Assembly: GCA_002943765.1 (NCBI GenBank)
Contig: PQWQ01000002.1
Coordinates: forward strand, 3,100,001 to 3,164,000
DNA from: Psoroptes ovis
Taxonomy: Eukaryota; Arthropoda; Arachnida; Sarcoptiformes; Psoroptidae
Reading direction: 5' to 3'
DNA: 64,000 nt
Under the pieces are notes generated by a model. That model was not told the origin of the DNA, did no database searches, and saw nothing but the letters and a program-made list of their open reading frames with translations. This document shows, one piece after another, positions 55,517 to 64,000 of the stretch. Position numbers and translations under genes: made by a program. Each line of letters begins with the position of its first letter. Position 1 is the stretch's first letter.

Positions 55517-55524
55517 TTCTAAAA

Positions 55525-58500
55525 GGTTGATACTTTGAAATGATTCATGATTTAATTGATTAAAAAAATTTCAGAATCACAGAAAATTGGAAAAATCGCC
55601 GAATTTTTTGGAAAATCACAGAATTCGACAAATTTTCTGGGAAAGTTCTGGGAAATTTCTCCTAAAAAATCATTGATATTGCGGAATTCTTTCGAACAGG
55701 TTTTATTTAATTTGATCAGGTGCGTATCCATAGTGCCATGGTAACATGATGGTGTCAATTGATTGATATTGAGGAACATTAAATGATGATAATCTGATGA
55801 TCATATTAATGATGACATTGTCAATGACATCGGCAAGAAATCGGTCAAATAAATTCAGGTGAGCGAAAAATTAGACATCATTAGTCGAGATGTTTTTTGA
55901 TAAATGGATTTATGAAGAATTTTTGAAGATTGAAGAACCGAAGAACAAAGGGCCTAAAAACCACAATAGAAACTTAGAGTACTTCGTAACCATTCAAACA
56001 ATATCGTTTGTCGTTATTATCATTGACATTGTTGTCGTTGTTTATTATGATATTTCTAGGTTATGCATGCCACAACACATATTCTACCCCTCTATTCCTC
56101 TCTATCAATGTCTCCATATCTCTCTCCGCCTCGCTCTCGCCAGGAAGGAAACGGAAAAAGTTTCGGGAAATCCTTAAAATTTCCCGAGTCATCAAAATAC
56201 ATATAAATTCATATGAATCAATCTTATAAACTCTCTTAACACACATACAAACACGAAAATAGACCAATTTACAACCATAACAAGCGTAAGGTTTATTTAT
56301 TGTTTATTGATTCATTTGACTTTGTCACTTTTTCACATTTCTGGTTTATCGGGATCTTCAAATTACCGGATCTTATTGTCTTTTGTATGGTTTTGTTTGT
56401 AAATAAACAAATAAATAAAAAATATTCATATGGATCATTGGATCCAATCGCAAGGTCCTTTAAAAAACATTTAATGATGATGAATGATTGTTTTTTTCTC
56501 CTTTCACTGCTCTTAAATAGAGTTTTAATAGTGGAAATTATTTTGGACCTTCTCGTACCTTTTATGACCTAGGACCTTGGCTTTTTTTTGGCTGACCTTT
56601 CTGAATTGATTCCGATCCTTTGAGCTGTTTTAAACCCTTTCAAATTGCTGAATTTTTTTCAAAATTCAATTTCAATTGACTAGTTTAAAAGTGTCTGAAT
56701 CAATATATTTTGTCATAGAATATTTTATAATCAATTTCGTGTGAAGTTTTGATTCATTCATTACTTTACAGATTCATTTAAAAATAACCCAGAAATAATC
56801 ATTCATTTTCATATTCTTTCATTGAATCAATATAAGACTCTGGTTGAAAAAAGGGCCTAAAACCTTAATGATAATTGAGAGAACGAAAAAAAGCATCACT
56901 TAACAAAATTGATGCGGTTTTCACAGAGTGAGCGATTGAACGAGAGCGAGAGTGATAGAGAGGGGTTAATGGATGCTTAAATGAAGAGAGCAACGACAAC
57001 AACAACAAAATCAAACCAAAAAACCATAACATTTCAAATATACAAATTGAAAGTAAAAATTGAAAGCAATTTAGGCATATATCACATTAGAATAGTGTGT
57101 GTGTATTTATTAATAAACACACACACACATTGAAAACCATATCGAATTCAATTAGCCATTGAAAATATGGTAAATTCTTTGGATGAATTCATTGAACGAA
57201 TTGAACAAAATGGAATTGTTCATAATAATAATAACGATGATAATGGTAATGGTAAATGATAATAATGATAATGTTGATGATGATGGAAACATATTAACAA
57301 TAATAATAATAACAACAAAAACATTATTGAAATATGACCAATTTCTATTTTTTGAAATTGGCAAAATGAATGAAAATGAAAATAAAAAGCATTAGTAAGG
57401 TTTTTCCAGAGGTTTTTTAAGAGGTTTTCATCGGTCCTTTTAAAGGTTGAACAAAGCCACAATATTCTACAAGGTTAGACCAACACACACACATTCGTGT
57501 GCTAAGTATTCATCGACATTCACACACTCGCACATCAAGAATATTCTGTTATGAAATCACTTCAATATTTTCATTTCGAATGCTGGAAAAATGCTGCGAA
57601 AAAAATGCCCTCAAGCATTTCACACTATCGAAAAATATGGAAAATATAAATGGAGAATCGACACATAAACACACACAGACACGTGAGAATAGATGATTAC
57701 TTGTGACTTATTATTTTACTTATGACTATTGTGCAGAATGGTCTCGTGAACTAAGTGAACCGATTCGTATACTCACACACACACACCTTAACCGATAAAT
57801 ACAACCGAAAAACACCTATCTACCTACCACCTACCATTACCACCACCTAAATCATTTGACATTTTTTTAATTGAAACATATTTCTCCACTTTGTTCTACT
57901 TTGGCTTGTTAAACTAGCAAAAATAAAATCAAATTATTAATTATATTTTTGTTAAGACACGTGACTTATGTTTCATTTGGAAAAAATACGTGTATTTTGT
58001 TGTATGATTATAAATGGCCACAATAACAACAAATTTTCAATTCAATTTCATATAAATAATAAATTGAAAATTTTCACGAAAAATCAAAGATTCAATCAAG
58101 CGATAAAATACTACATGATGATGGAACACAGAAATGTAAAAAATTACGGGGCCATTCATACATCAATAACATGGAACTAACATGGAATAAATTGTAACGA
58201 TTCTTTAATCAAAAAATGAAACGAATAAATGTCGTATGACATGATGCATCGCACTTACTACTTACTTGCAACACACCCCACCATACAATACGTTTAATGA
58301 TTGAATGAATTTTTAGAATGGATAAATTCATGGATTCAGGATTGAGGATTCAGATTCATTCATCTATTTTTTTCCATTGACAATACATATGTGTGAATGG
58401 TCGGAAAAGATTTTTTTTTTCATCTTCGTTTATTCATTCATTCAGTCATTCATTCGTTAGAATCTTTTATACATATCCAATTGAGCATTCAATCGCAAAA

Positions 58501-60081
58501 TAAGTTCATTTGATTCACCAAAAAAAAAAAATGCCATAATGACAAGAGAGTGCCAGTCAACCAACTAAATATGAATAATGGAAAAGGCGTTGAAATTAAG
58601 TTTTTTTTTTGTTACATTAAAAATGAATATGTCAAAATGAACATTTTTCTTTGATTGCTTGATTACTTATATTTAAATTCAAATTCATTCGATTCAGATT
58701 CATTTGAATTTTGATTGAAATTCAAATAGAAACGAAATTTACAGAATTAAAAATGAAATTTCGTTCAATAAAAGAGAGAAATGTTGCCCTTATTCCTTAG
58801 CAGCATCAATATCAGTAATAAATTAAAAATGGTCAAAAAAAGTGAAAATTAGATTGACATTGATCATAGACCATAAGGTTTTCGAATGAAACATTAGTGG
58901 ATTAAGAACAAGTAAATCAAGAACTATGAATTAAGAATTATTAATTTTGGAAAAAATAATGAAATTTTCTAATGAATTTTTTGATTCAAAATTCATTTAA
59001 AATTCACATTAACACACGCATAAATGTATAACCTTATGGATGTTTTTAAGCAAACAGCAGCAGCATGATGATCGAAATTAAAATGATCATTAGCTGCTCC
59101 TGTTTCAGCTGCTAGAGCAGCAGCATTAGTTGATTTGAATATGTTTTTATTGTGAATTAATTTGCGTGGACATGTGTCATTATTATTATTATTATTATCA
59201 TGAGTTTGTTCCAGATCAAAAAAAAAAAACATAAAAAACATGAAAAATTAAATAAATTCACGCATTGATAATGATTGTATTGTACATAATTGAATAGATA
59301 CAAAATGAACAATAATATATAAATGAATATATTCATTGATGAGCCTAAGAATGATGATAAAAAGTAATGATGATGAAATTCAATAATAATAAATCATCAT
59401 CAGTGAAATTGCGAAAAATTCAAATTTCTAATTCGAATTCGAAAGAAAATTCTGCTTGTTGAAATTCTATGAATCAAAACAAATTGGAAATTTTTATAAA
59501 TGAATAAAAAATAGAAGAATAATATCAAAATCAGAGAATACATCCTATTGCAGATGCAGAATCCATAATCAGGATCGAAATCTAATTAAATCTGAAAAAA
59601 AAATCAAATAAAAATGAATTCAATTTTTGCATTTTGTTTGGAAATTCATTTTTAAACTCACTTTTTTTCCACATTCAAATTTTTCCGTTTTTTTTCGGAT
59701 AAGTAAATTAATTTCACGAATTTATTCAATGGAAAATTGAGCAGAAATTCGCTGCGTATCGTGCGATCATCAAAATGGTCGGAGCCAAGCACTATTTCTA
59801 CCTAGCAAGAATGATCCAACAAAGTTAAATTTTTGAATTTGAAAATTATCAATTTATCTTAATTACACGATTTATCTTAATTTTTATTAATGAAATTTTA
59901 CAGCCATGACCAAGACTTAAGTTATGCTCAATATTATTTTTCAGTGACGAAATATAGATGGCTGCACACTCAATATGAAAAAAGCAATCATATGCTCAAG
60001 AAATACATTTTTAATTTATGAAGCAAAACATTTAATAACACCTTTCCATCATTTTTGTTAAATTCTGAAATAATCAAAATC
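55525..60081. other. Gene-less stretch up to WASHC2
   Basis: 4.6 kb, AT-rich, with CA runs near 57,118 and 57,773 and an ATT run near 59,180. A possible minus-strand exon at about 59,036-59,120 is listed separately. The WASHC2 promoter should be just left of 60,082. Confidence 0.4.
59036..59236 (-). other. Possible coding exon, Ala-rich, minus strand
   Basis: A frame on the minus strand reads FKSTNAAALAAETGAANDHF and FDHHAAAVCLKTSI, with mixed alanine codons rather than a simple repeat, and meets a GTTATA donor at about 59,036. It resembles the low-complexity parts of Ets65A 7.6 kb away on the same strand, but its phase (2) does not fit the phase-1 acceptor at 51,369. No good acceptor is visible on its 5' side. 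It may be a distal 5' exon or chance. Confidence 0.25.
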
Positions 60082-62413
60082 ATGTCCGAAGTAATGAATC
60101 TCCAGCGAAAAAAGTCAAATTTGTATCTAATTTTTCTCATTTTTTCTTTATTCATTCCATTTAGAATGACGATCAAACATTCAAATCGATTGATGAGCTT
60201 GAATCAAACAAATGTAAATGGAATTTGATGAATGATTTAAAAGTTAGTAAATTAATTAAAATTTTGGTGCCATTCTTCAATGTATTTTTCATTTCGTAAG
60301 CTTTTGAATTTATTGAAGAATAATGGCGATGAATTTTTGAATAAAATACGAAATAATTTGACAGAAATTGAAAATTTATCATTCCAAACTAATGTAAGTT
60401 ATTTCTTGTTAAATTTTCGAAATTTTTATTTTCTAAATTTGATTCTAATTCCGAACAGTCTTCTGCGAATAATATCAACAATCTAATCACGAGCATTTTA
60501 ATATTGACCAATGTAAAATTCATTGAAAATCGTGTCTATGACGAAGATATTAAGGATATAGCAATAACAAATAATAATGGAACGAATAAAAATAATTTTA
60601 ATTTATCTGCTAGAAAATTTTCATCAGATGATAATGATGAAAAACAACTCATTAATCGTCTGGAAAATTCTATCGATGATGCATTAAAACGATTCACATC
60701 TAAATACAAAATTCCCTATAATGATCTTGTTGAAAATGATAATAATTATAATCTTTTACATAAATTATATTCACAAAACAATTCATTCATGAATGAAAAT
60801 TTGCCTTACATCATTGGTAGTGATGATTATTTGAAAGATACATTTGTTGGAATGAAAAATGAAGATAATCAAACTGTGATTGATTTAACTAATTCTAAAA
60901 ATTTTGAATCAAAATTCAAAGATGTTATTGATCATAATTACGATAACAATGAAAATCAGACAAATATTCCAGAATTAATCGAAAATATACAAAACAAAAA
61001 TGATTCATCATTCACTCCTATTCATACTGTTTCCTTATTGCCCAACACATCGCAGCAAAAAGCTCAATCGATGATCGATAACATTTTCGAAAATAATGCA
61101 ATATTGAATGAAAGCAGCGAAGATGATGATATTTTTGTTCGACCAGCAAAGAATAATTGTGATAATGATAATAAATCGTCAAAATTCGATAATGAATTGA
61201 ATGATGAAGAATTATTTCAATCAACATCGACATCTCCATCGAATCAAAATGCAGGAAAAATGACTGATTCATTATTTATAAAAGAATCGGAATATCAAGA
61301 TCGAAATGTAAATCAAATCAGCTCTAATGATTTGAAAAATAAGGATAGAAATATTTTCCTTGACGATGATTCTGATGATGATTTTGATAATTTATTCAGC
61401 AAAAAAACTAGTCGAGAATCTGCGTTAAAGATTGCTGTAGACGACTTTTTAGATAATGATGAAGATGACGATTTATTCGATGAATTCGTATCAAACAATC
61501 AATCAGATTCTACTTCACTAGTAATAAATGAAACTGTCGATGATATGATAACGAGTGAAATGCCTATTGAAACAGCTGTTGATAAAATTCCATCAAAGCC
61601 ATCATTATCTAATGTAATCAAAGAGCTTAATACTGTAATTCAGAATAAAGTACTATCACCAACAAACAAAAAAGATACAACCAATTCTACGGTCCTGTTG
61701 CCAAATGATACAGCTGAGAAGAAAGTAACTTTCCAAACAGCGAATCTCGATCCTCATGATGATTTAAATTCAATGCTAAAACATAAATCAAATATTAGCT
61801 CTAATCGTCAGCGTAAACCACCATCAAGAAATGCTTTACGTAAATCGCTTTTAAAACCTCAATCTTTATTCGAAGATAATGAAAGTGATGAAATCGATGA
61901 CGTTGAATCAAAATCACAGATTGGTCCACCGGTAACGACGAAATCAAAGCCCGATACATCGTCGGTCAAATCATATGAATTAGAACCTGAGAAGGATGAA
62001 TATCCTGCACCGAAAATTTCCGAACAAATCGAAAAATCAAAATTGCCGAACAAAACAAATTCATTATTCGATTCATCATCTTCAGATGAAGACATATTTG
62101 GAAAACCGAGCATTCTCAATAAGAATAAGCCGCTAAATTCGAAAAATATTGTTAAGACGACCAGTTTATTTTCCAGTGATAGTGATAGTAATGATGATGA
62201 CTTCGAGTCATTAAAAAATTCATCAAAATTATTATCATCGTCGCTAGTGAATTCAAAGGCAAAAACATCAGCGGCAAAAGTTCAACAAACACATAAAAGC
62301 ATATTTGATGATGATAGTGATAGTGATGGTAAGTTAACAGAAATCACTTTTAAAAATGATAATTTCTAATACTATTTTCAAAAATAATATTTACAGATTT
62401 ATTCAAATTCTAA
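60082..62413 (+). CDS. WASHC2: WASH complex subunit 2 (FAM21), short form
   Basis: Tail-bearing subunit of the endosomal WASH complex that recruits it via retromer and binds capping protein. Exons 60,082-60,090 (MSE), 60,165-60,242, 60,301-60,393, 60,459-62,328 and 62,397-62,413 join in phase to 688 aa, half the length of vertebrate FAM21 (about 1,340). The globular N-terminal head is clear: TNVKFIENRVYDEDIKDI matches TQFIENRVYDEEV, and NLPYIIGSDDYLKDTFVG matches LPYLIGS. The acidic tail carries several LFa-type retromer-binding motifs (DDDIFVRP, SLFDSSSSDEDIF, SLFSSDSDSNDDDF, SIFDDDSDSDDLF). A capping-protein-interaction-like segment RQRKPPSRNALRKS is near residue 435. The stop overlaps AATAAA (62,412-62,417). 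Confidence 0.92.
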
Positions 62414-62463
62414 TAAAAACTTGCATTACAATTTTTTTTCAATCATTTAAAAAATTATTTATT
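62412..62463. terminator. Overlapping poly(A) signals of WASHC2 and BRAP
   Basis: AATAAA for WASHC2 (plus, 62,412-62,417) begins inside its stop codon. AATAAA for BRAP (minus, 62,458-62,463) is formed by its last two sense codons AAT AAA. Only 41 bp separates the two stops, so cleavage some 10-30 bases downstream of either signal makes the transcripts overlap tail-to-tail. Confidence 0.5.
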
Positions 62464-64000
62464 CATTTTTTTATTACGTTTCGTTGTTTTGCCGCTTGTA
62501 CCAGCGATCGATTGCTGTGGTTGTTGTTGAACAGAAATTTTCCCACTTTTGATTTCATCTTTCAATGATTCATCAGTTACATTCTGTAATTTATCACGGG
62601 CTTCCAAGAAAAACATCAAATCACGCATTTGTTCTTGAAGTTCATTTATTTCTGCATCTCTGCTATTTTTATATTCTTCGAAATTTTTTTCTGTTTCATT
62701 CAATCGTTTTGCATATTCATCTTGATTTTTTCGTAAACATTTATTCAATTCTTTTTCTTCCTGTAATTCGGATGAAGCTTTTTGTAGTTTTAGTGTTAAT
62801 TGATTAATTTTCTTCTCAAATTGCTGTTTTGTACGTTTCAATTCATTTATAGTACTATTCAAATTTTTATTTTCAATTATCAAACGTTCATTGCTGTCGA
62901 TTAATTCTTGAATTTGTTTTTCTTTATCTTTTTCTAAATGATTTATTGTTTCTTCATAATAATGTCGTTGATTTTCTAATTGATTTGTCAGCAAATATGT
63001 ATATTCAAGTTGAACAGAATCTATTTTCTCGTCTTGCAGTAATTGATTATTTTGACCACTTTGATTAGCTTTTAATTCGACTGGTTCACCATCTTTGTTT
63101 TGTAATAATCTATGAACATAATTATCGCCTGCATAATCCCAAACACGATTATTATGTCCTAATTGCATAGCGTATGTATGTCCAGTATCTTTATGATGTT
63201 TTGATGCATGTCCTTTCAGATATCGACCACAACCAATGTTTCCACAAATTAGACAGATCCATAAAGAATCTTGAGCAGATGATTGTGAGCCACATTCTGA
63301 ACAACGACTATCAGGCATTGCTTCAGGTGTTTGACAATAACGACAAACAGGACAACTAGAATCAACCCATTGATCAAGACATTTTCCATGAAAGGAATGA
63401 TTACACAGAATAGTTAAAATTCCTTGAACTGATTCATCCATTCTTTCAAGGCAAACTGGACATGTAGGTAATTCAGTGAACCCACTAATTGGTAATTGTG
63501 ATGTTTTAGAATCATCAATTACTTCGATCATTGCTACAAATGCAAGCTGACATACTTCTGATTCGATTGAATTATAAGTAGAACCATTGAATGAATTGTA
63601 AAATTCATCTGCACTTCTTTGGCTATGAAATTTTAATAAAACCTACAATATATAGAGAAAAATGAATAAATTTGATTTAAATCACCAAGAAAAAAAACCG
63701 ATACCATGTATTGATTAGGTTTAGAATCACGAATAATTTGTATATGCTGAATATCTTGACTAAATGGTGCAGTAAATTGCAATATATCATGGATAGACTT
63801 ATTTGCATTCACCGATAACATACAGATGATATCACTGCGTTCACTTTCTTCGCCTAATGGTGTTAATTTATTTTCCTTGAACAAATATAATATACCTTGT
63901 ATTGTTTCTACATTATGATTACCGATACAAAATGGTATTTGATAATGTTCAATGGTGATATTATGCGGTTTTCTCAAATCAGTTTTATGATCATCATTAG
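62455..64000 (-). CDS. BRAP: BRCA1-associated protein (BRAP/IMP), 3' part
   Basis: E3 ubiquitin ligase that dampens Ras-MAPK signalling and binds nuclear localisation signals in the cytosol. Two exons are visible, 63,705-64,000 (open to the window edge) and 62,455-63,642, joining as NQYM-VLLKF. The first carries the BRAP2 domain (IPFCIGNHNVETIQGILYLF, IIRDSKPNQYM). Then comes a RING-H2: CPVCLERMDESVQGILTILC, NHSFHGKCL and CPVCRYCQTPE. Next a UBP-type zinc finger (CSECG, WICLICGNIGCGRYLKGHA, HTYAMQL, VWDYAGDNYVHRL), then a long coiled coil (about 230 residues) and a basic tail KTTKRNKKMNK. All zinc ligands expected for both fingers are present. The N-terminus lies beyond the window. Confidence 0.97.

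Overview
The window looks like a nuclear chromosome segment of a compact, very AT-rich arthropod genome, most likely an acariform (astigmatid, dust-mite-like) mite. The arthropod call rests on an Ets65A-type ETS factor and on the protein similarities overall. The mite call is inference from composition, from the many 45-120 bp introns with GTAAGT-like donors, and from abundant CAT/ATG trinucleotide runs. No bacterial, organellar or viral gene was seen.

Left part (1-16,100) is gene-dense: RPL27A (5' part, minus) with NUP58 (plus); a 5-exon GLUT-like sugar transporter (minus); PPP1R7/SDS22 (minus) head-to-head with LZIC (plus); GMP synthase (plus, 7 exons); and a fatty acyl-CoA reductase (minus, 6 exons). 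All exon chains were rebuilt by hand from splice sites and reading phase, and their lengths fit their families.

The 16,100-24,400 block is gene-poor and TE-like. It holds a 5'-truncated non-LTR retrotransposon with an intact RNase H (about 19,320-20,520), a CTCF-like site, and a diverged duplicated block (22,044-23,980) containing a 230-bp tandem array of splice-like cassettes, a small very basic ORF, and a frame broken by one stop. This block is the least explained part of the window.

The middle (24,400-38,430) is again a housekeeping cluster: RPS25, an acylated WD40-like protein, COG7 (Golgi tethering), VPS4 (ESCRT-III ATPase), SZRD1, CCDC102 and LENG1. Many pairs are divergent with short shared promoters, or convergent with short 3' gaps.

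The right part (38,430-60,080) is a large regulatory landscape around Ets65A/FEV-ERG (minus, 7 coding exons spread over 44,544-51,394). It has kilobase introns, homopolymeric His/Ala/Ser coding tracts, two small hAT-type MITEs with perfect 8-bp target duplications, and a CCAAT/E-box cluster that may be a distal promoter. The end (60,082-64,000) holds WASHC2/FAM21 (endosomal WASH complex) converging on BRAP, with only 41 bp between the two stop codons.

Several genes belong to membrane traffic (COG7, VPS4, WASHC2), but I see no sign that they are co-regulated; clustering is probably incidental. No tRNA, rRNA, CRISPR or origin was recognised.
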